A stretch of 64,000 bases of DNA from Zhengitettix transpicula (Eukaryota > Arthropoda > Insecta > Orthoptera > Tetrigidae): assembly GCA_037074705.1 (NCBI GenBank), contig CM073593.1, positions 60,925,501-60,989,500 of the forward strand, read 5' to 3'. This document shows positions 47,803 through 58,830 of the stretch, in pieces. Below the pieces are notes generated by a model. The model did not search any database. It was not told the origin of the DNA and saw nothing but the letters and a program-made list of their open reading frames with translations. A program made the position numbers and the translations under genes. Within the stretch, counting starts at the first letter, position 1; each line of letters begins with the position of its first letter.

Positions 47803-50800
47803 ATAGACCTGAATACGGGCTCTACTTCAATTCAAAAAATTATATTATTCACTGTCTCAATTAACATGGTCATCTAACTAAGCTAGTCATATTTTTATTT
47901 TTAGGACATTTGACCCGCACGTTTTAGTCTTAAGAGTTTTATCCAATAGGAAATTTATTTTTCCTTTAATATTTTGGTTGGATAGAATCTATTTCGTGCC
48001 GGCACCGATGTGATTGATTCGACGGGCGACATATGGAACTAAATTTGTATTGCAAATCGAATTCATAAACCTCCTTTCTAGATCATCGTTTCTATCATCT
48101 TATTTGTGTTACTACCGTTAGTTTGTTCAACAGTTTTTACACGTTTCAGTGTACCACATCTTCATGGAATAGGAATTAGGGTGTGGCCTAGATTCTAGTG
48201 CTCGTGCTTGATTCCAAATAATGGCAAAATTTATCATATGTCCAAAAGTTGCGGAATGTGCAATTTTGAAATGGCAAGGGGATTAAATAGAGTTTTGAGC
48301 AAGTCGAGATATGTCAGTTAAGAAATTAATTAAATTTTAATTATATGCTAGTTGGAAATATGTATCATCGTGTATAACATCCTCTGAAATGTAGACTGCC
48401 CAGAATTAACATGTACTTATTAACTTTACCATTATCTTCTGTTACTGCAACGTGCTGATCAGCATGAAAACACACAGAAATAATATCCTGTCAGGGAGCA
48501 CAGTTATATCCGTTGATAAGGCCGTACATTCATGTACCGAGAGCTTCCATCCACACAGAGCGTAATGAAATCCGCCGATCCATCATCCCCCCAGAGATGT
48601 GGCCAGTGTGTACACACAGATCCGTAGCGCAGATAGTAACATTGGACGTCTGTCTTGAAGACTTGCCTGGAATTTTACTGCCGGTGCTTGAGAATAGTGT
48701 AGCTATAACCATCAGGCACGTTCTTCTGTAATGGCGTCTTGGAGTTCCTGTGGGAGCAAAAAAAACTCAAATTTTGTGGTAAAGCAGACCGTTTACAGGA
48801 CCGAGTAAGTACAACCATCAGAATACATTATACGGAACCGCATAAGATTAAGTTCTGTGATTCTTCTTGTACGTGAATAAAGAATTTAATTATCTGACAT
48901 TATTTAAATTTAATTTGCTACAATCCTGTATTCTAAATTTTAAGAATAATCATCTATTTTAGATGTATGTGTTCTGGAAGCCCAGTGCCAGATCTATTAA
49001 AATTTGAACAAAGATTAATGTTAATAATATAACATTTTACGTAAAGTAGGGAAACATCTCTTGAAAAATATTTTTTTTTAATTTATTTATTTCAATCAAT
49101 CGGTTATAAAAAGAAACATTTAGTCATTGTTTGAAAAAAGAGATAGTAACACGGTCACTGAAAATTTTTGGGTTATTCTATTTAAGATATGACGTCATAG
49201 GAACGAGTGGATTAAATTCACACTTCATTGATTAGTAGATGGCCTTCTACATGTAATTGAAAAAAAAGTCAATGATATTGTATTGTTCTGCCGAATACCG
49301 TCATTTCTTTTTGATGGTATAACAAATTTTACTAGGAACGTATAACTGAAAGTTTTAATTATAGACGGATAAAACATTTGGTCATCACCACATCCATGAT
49401 GTCAGCCGCCTGTACTCCAGAAACTCGGCGGAACAAAAGCATCTAATCTCCAGCGGGGCGGCTGATTGCACAATTACCCCCCACCCGTTATTCACCTTCG
49501 TGGAAATTTGCTCTACCGTTACAAACATTTAAAACAGAACCTTAACAATACCAACATTTTCCGCAGGGGACATGGACTATGCATTTTTTTGGTGAAGATT
49601 GTTCACAGATTAATATCACACAGTCTCATACAGTGTTAAAAATTTTATAGGGAGAATCTTTCTAACAATCTGGTGATTTTCAATCTCGTGTAATATTTTG
49701 GCCTTCACGTTACTCTTTTTAAAAACGCACCTAACAAATAGGAAGCAGTGTTCTCGTCGCTTATGTGAATTTTAAAATCAATATTCTTAAGGCTAAATCC
49801 TTACAATGCGAATGAAAATGACAAAATATATCGAGAGCTTCTGGTATTAAAAAATTTAAACACTAACACTATGTGTGGCTTTTCTGTGAATATTTATTCT
49901 ATAAGCATATAATTTGAGAAGAAAAATTTCATTTTATCTACCATACATGCCTACTTAATAACAACTAAAATAATAGCCCAGCAACTCACAGTAATCTTCC
50001 ATAATAAGAATCTATTCAAGTAAATTTTAAAGATCTGCATAGTAAAAAATGGCTAGGAAATGATCAGAGTGAGAAGGAAGGAGAGCTTCCGAGTACGGTT
50101 CTGGAGACAGTTTAATGTGATAAGGAAGTGGATGTAAATGTAAGATTACTCTGCTCTTGTGACAGAGATAACAGTTCAGAACATTAGCATATCTTACTGC
50201 CAACATTTCAGCTACAGTTACCGCTTTTACTAATGACGTGGATTGCTTAATCTGATGTACTCCGTGATTTTTATTTTACAAAGGTTTGCAAATTTCTACA
50301 GTTTGAAGAATAAAGGAAGACATCTTGCATAATCCCATAAAAATTATTGAAATTCTTATTGATCACTTCCGTAACATTAATACTTTTCTCGTGAGCCACA
50401 GAAACATTTTTTTCTACATTGAAAGGTAAACTTTACAATATTTTACTATTTATTGACTTTTATCAATCAGTCGTATTTTTCTTCTACATTTATTTTTTTT
50501 AAAGACAGAATATCTCAGTATTTATACCTTCCACAATCATCTGTAAAAAAATACTAAAATATTGTTACCATACTATTGCAAATGTTCGTGTTTCCGTAAC
50601 GACAGTCTGTGCATCCAAAGAATAAATTTGAAAATTTACTGTAAAGTTATTTATGCAATATTTATTTTTGGTAGATATGAATTTAAGAACTTGGAAGAGT
50701 AAAAAATTATTGAAGAATGTCCAACCCCCAAATTAAAGATTTGTAATTTCAAATCAATCAACTTATTTTATTACTTATGAAAAATTTATTGCTTGTAAAA

Positions 50801-51037
50801 ATTAAAATGTCAGGTTATTTTATTATTAAATATATAAAATCAAAATTAATTTTTATTCTTATAAATTAATGTACTACGTTAAAAAATATTGTTTGAAACA
50901 TTATTAAAATATAATTCTGGGTTGATTTCTCGTACAATATTTAGCAATGTCAAAATATAAGGTAGTATTTATGAAACTACTCGCATATGCTACTTAATGT
51001 ATACAAAATAAATATTAATTTAAACATAGATAGCTCT
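47803..51037. other. AT-rich DNA with two GC-richer islands, no gene recognised
   Basis: Island 48500-48760 has a 72-codon plus frame (48513-48731) and a 60-codon minus frame (48530-48712), both with balanced but unrecognised composition. Island 49390-49510 is C/G-rich and frame-poor. The rest is AT-rich without repeat copies. Confidence 0.45.
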
Positions 51038-51317
51038 GGAGGCGGCTACCTTTGGGGATGCCTTCATATCTCTCTAATTTTTGAACTAAGGTTCCCACAT
51101 GCCGAGGCACCTACCAGATGCAGATTTTTCTAGGCGTTTCCCTGTATCACTTTTAGACGAATTGCCGGATAGGATCCTTAAACCATAACCCTGGGGCCCT
51201 AATTAACCCTTGGCTACCTTACTCTACCTTTCCGCATCCCCCTTTCACTGCTTTTCCTATGCTATAAGAGGGGACTTACCACTATGTGGATTACCCTATA
51301 CATTGCTTGTCTACACT
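51038..51317 (+). repeat. R1 family, copy F with ~250-bp internal deletion
   Basis: The head ('ggctacctttggggatgcctt…gccgaggcacct') is joined directly to 'accagatgcagatttttctagg' and the tail. The join lies within an 'acct' word present at both breakpoints in complete copies, consistent with a microhomology deletion. Confidence 0.87.
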
Positions 51318-52059
51318 CTTAAAATAACATTAATTAATTTAAGAGACCAAAAAGTTACAACAATGTAATTAATGTTCGATTGGTTATTTTTCTTACTGTA
51401 CAAATTGATGATTCCTTAATGATTATTTATAAGTCTATTAAAAATATTTCTATTTTTATATGAATTATGTAATTCACACTTCCATAAACAAGTAATTGCT
51501 GATAATGTATCTAAAAGTATCAAAATCCACGATTGATTAATTTTCCTAAGCATGAAATAATTAAAAGCAATGCATTACTGGTGTTTCCAAGCTCGTTATG
51601 TAACATTCATGGACCATATGAAAGTATTTTTAATCTCTAATGATCAGAGAAGGTATAAAACTATTGTAATAATGTCATTAATAAGGCTATGTATTAATAG
51701 AAATTTCACGTTGTAATGATTTACTGTAGGTCGCTATTTTTAACCATGCATGTTCACAATTGTTCATTTTAAAACATTTTTATGTAAGATTTTAATGGGA
51801 ATACAAAGCTACTAAATCACCGTAGGCATACAAAATGTAAAATCAGTTTCGTAAATGCGGTTATCTAGTCCACTCTATAATTCACTCATTAGCCCTAAAG
51901 CGTACAGAGGAAAAATTGCGTTCTATAATTAGTCAGTAGGAATCACAAAGAGAACAATGTAAGTATACAGACTATACAACTTCAATTAGTGGTTTTTAAA
52001 ATTGCATAATTGCACGTCTCTTGTACTACGAAGGCTGTTTACGCTTGATAAATAACGCC
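51318..52059. other. AT-rich DNA, nothing recognised
   Basis: No gene, microsatellite or copy of the repeat families described here was found in this stretch. Confidence 0.55.
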
Positions 52060-52640
52060 ATTACTGGCAACAGTTAAGCGTAGGGTGTGTTGAAAGGAGA
52101 TGGTCTCGCTTGGAAAAAAAAACGGCCTGCGTCAAGAAGTAGAAGCAGTCATAAATCGCACGACGTCTGCAACCGGAACTTTGTCTGCCGCGGAATCTTT
52201 ACGGTTTGCTAGCGTCGAAATAATTGCCATACCGCCGCCACGACACCAGTTCTGGCACGTTTGTAGGTATCACTCACCCCCCATTCACACAGCTCGCTAT
52301 TATTCGGCCGAGCAACACCTCACCTCGTATATCACGACGCCCCGTGTACTTGTTTTACGGGCATTCTATTAGCAATCCGGTAATTGTAAATGTAAAACGT
52401 CACATTAGGGCCAAATTCATATTCCGTCAGCGCGGCGTAATGAGCCATTTAGCGACAATACACGGTAGTTGGGGCGACTCGTGGCAATTTATGTGCATAT
52501 TAGTTATCAGCAATGAACAGCGCCACCTCGTCCCATCAGTTCCGTCCGCCGCACAACGTCGCTCGGCCTACAAGTGTGTTAAACACTACATTTCCCTCAA
52601 AAGTTCATTACCTTCCTTTCATTAGTTCCAATCCTTTATA
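52060..52640. other. Long GC-richer unique island, candidate conserved non-coding block
   Basis: About 580 bp of high-complexity, CpG-containing sequence. Overlapping plus frames of 90 codons (52100-52372) and 133 codons (52224-52625) are open and unrecognised. Motifs such as gtaatgagccatttagc and an octamer-like ATGTGCATATTAG suggest an enhancer-type block. It is the longest such island in the right half. Confidence 0.32.
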
Positions 52641-52860
52641 CGTGAACTTCGTGCACTAAAACAAAATTAGCTTTTGAACGTCGGTCAACCTCTGCGATGG
52701 GCACCGTTAATCATATTTAATGTTTTCATTGGCTAACTGGCTTTTTGATATAAAATATCCGATTTTATTAGCATGGTTAACAGCGAGCCGGAGAAAAAAA
52801 AATAAAAAAATTCTGCTATATATACAATTCTAAAAAAATTTTATATTGAGTTATTTTCAG

Positions 52861-53022
52861 TTGCATCAACATCTGAGGTCATTAGCGACTCTATGGGCGC
52901 TCAGATTTGCAATGTTGGGGGACTAATTACCGCACACAAGCATATATTCCTTCACCGGGTTTCGAACCTGTGGCCACTGTGAACAAACGCAGTCACACTG
53001 ACTCCTACACCACAATGATTAA
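52861..53022 (-). repeat. tRNA-derived SINE, candidate
   Basis: On the minus strand the order is GTGGTGTAGGAGTCAGTGTG (A-box region), an anticodon-arm-like segment, CAGGTTCGAAACCCGG (B box matching GGTTCGAAACC, 52957-52968), then a non-tRNA body ending near TAGAGTCGCTAATGACC. The tRNA-type head plus unrelated body is the structure of a SINE. The tail and target-site duplications could not be fixed. Confidence 0.6.
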
Positions 53023-53202
53023 TAAACTTCTCGCCTTTCAATTCTTTCAATTTACAAATTGTCTACATTATAAACCTACTATTTCTTTATTTATTGATAA
53101 GCATTTAATTATATTTAATTTTATTATATTTGTGTACATAATTTTTATTCTCGCTTTTACACTTTCCTAGTTTTGTATATTTTATTTTCTAATAGTAATA
53201 AA

Positions 53203-53425
53203 AACCCACTCCCGCCATCGGAAGGGCGTGGGACGAGTTCCAAATGCCCGTTCTACCCGATTCAAGTTTTCTAGGGTTTGTTCTGCATCGCTTTTAGGCG
53301 AATGCCGTGTAAGACCCTTAAACCAAAGCCCGGGGGCCCTAGCTAACCCATGGCTACCTCTTCTACCATACAGCATCCTACATTTAAAATACCTTACTAT
53401 GCTATTAAAGGGAGTTGTGACCATA
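53203..53425 (+). repeat. R1 family, copy G (head truncated)
   Basis: Starts at 'cccactcccgccatcgg' and continues to 'gggagttgtgaccataaagtc'. It is diverged (gtgtaagacccttaaacc for gggtaggatccttaaacc). Copy H follows 20 bp later in the same direction. Confidence 0.83.
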
Positions 53426-53445
53426 AAGTCTGTTACTTTTAAAAA

Positions 53446-53757
53446 AGCAAGAGTTGTCCACTATTTCTATTGAAATAGTCGGCCAGCTGCCTCCTAAACT
53501 GATGAAGTTATGGAAAAGTAAATGCTGCGTCACCACAGAAAAGCCCCTCTCCCGCCTTTGGAAGGCCGTGGGACAAGTATCAAGTACCCGAACTACCTGA
53601 TTCGGGTTTTCTTCGGGTTGTCCTGCATCACTTTTGGGCTAAATTCCGAGTAGGATACTTAAACCATAGCCCGGTGACCCTAGTTAACCGCTGGCTACTT
53701 TCCTCTACATTTTCGCACTACCATTTCAGCCCCTTTCTATAAGAGGGGAATGGCCTG
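53446..53757 (+). repeat. R1 family, copy H (head truncated, tandem to G)
   Basis: Begins at 'agagttgtccactatt' and ends at 'ctataagaggggaatggcc', then loses the last tail block. It is direct-tandem with copy G but with different truncation points, so a simple duplication of one unit does not explain the pair. Confidence 0.83.
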
Positions 53758-55319
53758 TCTGAATCTTCTTCTTCTCTTTCGTTATGCGACAGCACATCCG
53801 AAAAGCAGAAAAGCAAAATCAGAGAATTGTGGGTATAAAATCCACTCAGGCTTGGAGACTGAAAATGTATGTAGAACACAACACTTGAATTAACATAAGT
53901 TGTAATGAAGAGGAAATATGGAAGTAGCGAGAGATGCTCATCTTGTTCGATCATCTAATAGCGACTCTCGATTATTCACAGCCTCCCGAGGAAGTGATAT
54001 TTCATCAATACATCAAACCCAAAGTGGGGATCCAATAGTAATTACAAAAGGCCCCCGAAAGCTGTAACATGGTCAGATTTTAGTGTCCCCTTGCATTCCC
54101 TCGCCAGAAGCAAAATGAAAGAGGATACTACGTTAATTTTAGATGAGGTAAGGCAGACACCCGTCGCCGTGGACATCCGTTCTACTCGACTTACACCTTG
54201 TCTACTCTTATTCTCATAGTCTAGGAAGAAGTATAAATTTACAACAATGATTAATTAATTATCATTACAAATTCATTATCTGTGTATGTAATACTGGTCT
54301 CGGTATCTAATCAGCGGTTAAAAAAATATAATTATACAATAGTACACCTTTTGTTTAGTAAATATAAATTACAAAATTTTCTCGCATTGTCTTCCACAAA
54401 TTTAACCTCACGAGAGATGTGCAGTCGAATTTTCATTAAGTAAAACTACGTATTATAAAAAATCATCATCGTAATATAAAAACCGCCATTCTTCGCGTCA
54501 TTGAATATAAATATATACTCAAAATACTGGCAATGTGCTTCAAATTTACATATATTGTAGCTTCTTCCTCCTTGGCAATCATAATTACGATACATGAAGT
54601 GCAGGATAATAGTAATTAACTTTCACAAAACTACTTTTCATGAATTTAAATTTTCTTAGTTTTATATGAAAATGTAAATCAATCAAATTAGGTATTTTCA
54701 AATTCTAATTTTCTTTATTCTATAAATAATTAAAGTTTCTTATAAGTTCCCGTAATGATTCGCTAATAATAGGAGCCGTTGATGCGACTATAAATAAATC
54801 AAAATATAAAAAATTCTGAATCGTATAATGTTATATATTCTGCGCACGCACGCGCGTTTCTCTGTGTGTGTCTGAGGGAGAGAGAGAGATTGAAAATGTA
54901 ATAGTATTAAAAATTTTAACCATCTACATATTAAACAAAGTACTGGACTAATTTATCCGGAGATATTAATTATTTACAGTAATACGAAGTTCACGTATAT
55001 TTGACGCAGGTCATAAATATTTATTATTTTCTGTCAAAATCTGCACGTTACTTTTAATATAGTAAAACACGATTAATTTTTTTTCCATATCGGTAGTCAA
55101 TAATATACAACGACCGTATTAATATCGTGAATGAAATCAAGGTTAAGCCGCAAAACTCATAAAACTGCTCAGACTCGCAATAAGGCAAATGAAAACGCAG
55201 TTCAGTAAATATTTAAAGTGGTAACCATTAATTAGTTTTACATACAACATAGGGGTAGGCTTTCCGGAATAACTTTAATGGTAAGCTAAAAGAATGAAAA
55301 ATTTACGTCGTTTGAGTTT
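53758..55319. other. AT-rich DNA, nothing recognised
   Basis: Contains a low-complexity stretch at 54840-54891 with GCAC, GTGT and GAGA runs. A 78-codon minus frame at 53718-53954 is unremarkable. Confidence 0.5.
54840..54891. repeat. Compound low-complexity (CA/CG, TG, GA)
   Basis: Short gcacgcacgcgcg, tgtgtgtg and gagagagaga runs in succession. Confidence 0.8.
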
Positions 55320-55442
55320 TGTGAAGTGAATTGAGCAGTTGTGTCGCTCTTGGCTCTTTAGTTTTCTTGTCACCTGAAGAAACGAACAAAGTTTCCAGAC
55401 GTTGTGTGTTATTTATATCACCACTTCTTTTGTCTGTATTTT
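55320..55442 (+). repeat. PLE terminal repeat fragment, solo
   Basis: In the same sense as the right arm at 29 kb. Blocks: gttgtgtcgctcttggctct, cacctgaagaaacgaacaa, then 'ttccagacgttgtgtg' and 'tatttatatcacc', ending in 'ttttgtctgtattttg'. CTGAAGA is followed after 17 nt by GACG (the GAAACG box with two As lost). No coding part lies beside it. Confidence 0.75.
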
Positions 55443-57951
55443 GTAACCTGAAAGAGTTAAATGAATTCTAACCTCTAAAAATGTTTCAAATGTTGCGTTT
55501 CAATTTTTTTTGTAATATTATTCTTTTGCTAATTGGTAAAATATTTTATTGCTGAGATGGAACTGCTCATTCAGAATCGGACTATTTTCGAAGGGTTCCT
55601 GTTAATAATTGTATGAGGTGACCACGTAAATTAAATAGGCGGGTATACTATTTTTCTAAAACTATTCTGTAAAACAATACACTTCTAAACTTTCAATTAG
55701 TGTTCACTGAAGAATCCCAAAAATTATGCGTTACGTTTAGTGATAAATTGGGTAAAATTTTAAAAATATTATTTAATTAATATAATTCAGCATTTATATT
55801 TTAATTGTATTCTCAATTCTTAGATAATTTTTCAAGATTGTGTGTTGTGCAGGTAAGCCTATTCATTTCCTTCAGTGCTCTCTTAGATTTCGTGCTCTGC
55901 GCGCTCATCAGTGGTTCATAATATATTTTTAGGATTTAAGAAAATCATTGCAGAGTAACTTATTCACGGACGGAGCGACATTCTAGATTGAGGTGGCCTT
56001 TGGTCCCCATTACGAGCTGTCGGCCTTATCTAAACTCGGATGTGGCCACGTTTCAATGGCTCTCACCGCTCTGGGAGGAAGCTTGTGTTTCCTATCTACA
56101 CTTTCATTAAAGTGAAGCGTTGCATTACAGTTACTCTGCCATTTTCATTTGTTTAATAAAACGCTGTTTCTCTCATAAAACGAATTAACACCACGTGCAG
56201 TTTAACAAGTTACAAATGCGAGAGCGATTCATACGGAAACGTTACGAGCGCGAAAAAAAAATACAAAAACGTTGCTGGTTTTTTTTTTGGGGGGGGGGGA
56301 TCCTTCGGTGAAAGAGAGAGGTTTCTGCAACACAGAAGACGACGATGTGTCTGTAGATGCAGCGATGTCTCAATGTAAACATGCTTCGGTTTTTCATCAG
56401 TAAAGAATTAAAAGAATTTAAAATCATCCTGAAATAATTTTAAAATAAAATGATTTTTTTGTTGTTCTAAAAAATAAGTTATATATTCTGCTTAACACCA
56501 AATTACCAGGATTACTGAAAATTTAGCTCTGTCCAGTTATAAATTATTTTTGATTACTTATGTTTAAATGTTCGAGACGACGATATTGAAACCCAACTAC
56601 GGATAAACTTACATTTTTTGAACCGTGAAACCAACAGAGGTATTTCGCTTGAGAGACAGTTTTCTTATGAATTCAGAATCAGAGCTCATATTATAAGGTA
56701 AATTATTTCTGTCTGGTATTTTTATGATTAGTTATAAAAGAAAGTTTCTGCAAACCTCGCACCATAAGTTACGAGTTTAACTACGAAAGAATCTTTATAA
56801 ATTTATACCAAAGTGATTATCAAATGCAAATACCTTTTAGGAAATTTAACTAATTATCTTGTCTCTCGGACTGGAATTGCATCCTATTTTCCGCTCCTGT
56901 TAACCCCGTTCACGCTTAGTGAGTATGAATATATCCTAGCAGACGTCCGGTGATTAATGACATTCTCCCGCAAGAGACAGTACAATTCCACGGAATACCG
57001 TTTGCTAAAGCGGGCTTCCATATTCAATCTAATCTATTGCTCGAAAGTTTTGAACGCCTCCGCTTTGACACAGCAGGTTTCCGGAGATTTTTTAACACAG
57101 GCATTCTTTTCTTGAATATACATAAATTCAGTAATATACTTTTAGAATATTCGAAGAATAAAATAGATAAATTTGACACATACTCTGACACCGAGGTAAC
57201 ACAAATTTGAATAATATTATGATATAACTCACTCATAATGTTTTCGAAATCGTCGTTTATGATAACTAATGAACCGTCAACTTTAAAAATTTCAGTAAAT
57301 TGATAATTTTATATTACGAAATATATACTATATTAATAATTGCGCTAACATTACTACAATATTATGGAAAATAATATGATATATCCACTATAATTTTGAG
57401 TATTTGTAAATGGTATCCTTCTATGAGTAATAATTTCACGACCTGCAATGTGCATTCGTGTTTTCATCCAATGCGCTTGTGACACAGTTTCATGGAACCG
57501 TCTAGTGCATTGCAAATGTGAAAACGCGCAATTAAATGTTTGAAACCTATGAATAAAACAGCTCTGCCATTTTCAGCTTCGAAATGTGACTATGATTTAT
57601 ATACTTCCCAATAAAGCTTCTACTGAAGGGAAACAAAAACATTTTCATTATAAAAATTTGTAATTTAAAATATTTCTAGAAATATCGAAAGGGAGATTTG
57701 TCAATTAGTGTATCAAAATTACCGATAGGTTTCGTGTATTTTAGGAGACGATAAATGCATCAATAAAGATGTTTTCATTCATCTAATTTTATTTAAAGTT
57801 AATACAATACAGGGTAATTCTGAATATAAGAAACAATTTACATTCAAAAAACATACAAACTGTACATCAGATTTGAGAGACTGACTTAATATATTCATTA
57901 ATTTCACTTCTTTAAAACTGTCACTAATCTATTTATTCCAACAAATTACAT
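55443..57951. other. AT-rich DNA, nothing recognised
   Basis: A GC-richer patch at about 55975-56080 and a T/G homopolymer tract at 56279-56299 (separate entry) are the only notable content. Confidence 0.5.
56279..56299 (+). repeat. T10-G11 homopolymer junction
   Basis: Ten Ts run directly into eleven Gs, preceded 20 bp upstream by nine As. Homopolymer Gs this long are rare in AT-rich DNA. Confidence 0.85.
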
Positions 57952-58165
57952 TATGCATATGACTAAAAATCTGCAAACATATAGTGTGGTGGTATGATTT
58001 TTATGGAGCGCCGAGCTTCAACGATGCCAAGTTCACGGATGATGAGAAGGATTAAAATTAAAATGTCCGATAGGATCACGATCAGCGGTGAATCAATTGT
58101 GTCCTGTATCACTAAGCTGATTGATAATATTGCATATGACTAACAATCTGCAAACATATAGTGTG
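57952..58165 (+). repeat. Pair of 37-bp direct repeats 177 bp apart
   Basis: 57952-57988 and 58129-58165 share tatgcatatgacta-type sequence followed by an identical 21-bp word (aatctgcaaacatatagtgtg), with very few differences. The intervening ~140 bp is unique and carries a GC-richer segment. It could be the direct flanks of an insertion or one unit and a partial second unit of a tandem array. Confidence 0.75.
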
Positions 58166-58344
58166 TCCGGATGGTAATTGAGAGCTCGTTTAGTCGAGTG
58201 GAATTATATAGAGCCTTGTAAAATGCACTTTATAAATAATATGTTGAGAAATTTAATTTAAAATACTTTCTCGACACTAAACTAAAATATTACGTAGTAT
58301 ATATCCTTAGAGAAGAATAATTAGGACAAAAACTGATTGGTTTG

Positions 58345-58830
58345 GGCGGTAGGAGAGATACGAAGGGGCTACCTTAGGGGATGCCTTTTCCTCTCCGTTT
58401 TTGAACTAAGGTTCCCACAAGCCGAGGCACCTCGGCCTGTTCTGAGAGGTGTATGTACCGGGGTCACACACCTTGGGCATACGGTAAGAGTTGTCCGCTA
58501 TTCCCATTGGAATAGTCGGCCAGCTGCCTGCTAAACTGGTCGAGGCATGGAGAAGGGAATGCTGCGTCCCCACAGCAAACTCCTCTCCCGCTATCGGAAG
58601 GGCGTGGGACAAGTACCCAATGCCCGACCTACCCGATGCAGGTTTTTCTACGGTTTTCCCTGCATTTCTTTAGACGAATGCCGGGTAGGATCCTTAAAAT
58701 ATAGCCCGGGGGCCCTAGTAACCCTTGGCTACCTTCCTCTACCCTTCCACATCCCCCCTTTCAAATCCCTTCCTATGCTATTAAAGGGGAGTTGCCCAAC
58801 ATGGATTACCCTCATGTAGCCTGTTGCCCT
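58345..58830 (+). repeat. ~490-bp repeat family R1, copy I, full length
   Basis: The most complete plus-strand copy, from 'ggagagatacgaagg' to 'tcatgtagcctgttgccct'. Second subfamily: 'gagaagggaatgctgcgtcc', 'cgctatcgg', and 'tgcatttctttagacg' (lacking the 'cacttt' version). The recurrent frame (58491-58673) stops early in this subfamily (…AFL). The opposite-strand frame (58406-58612) and an upstream plus frame (58337-58534) are also open in sister copies. Confidence 0.88.

Noticed and set aside
54840..54891. CRISPR-like or regulatory short repeats
   Set aside because: Only simple dinucleotide runs. There is no repeat-spacer pattern here or anywhere in the window.
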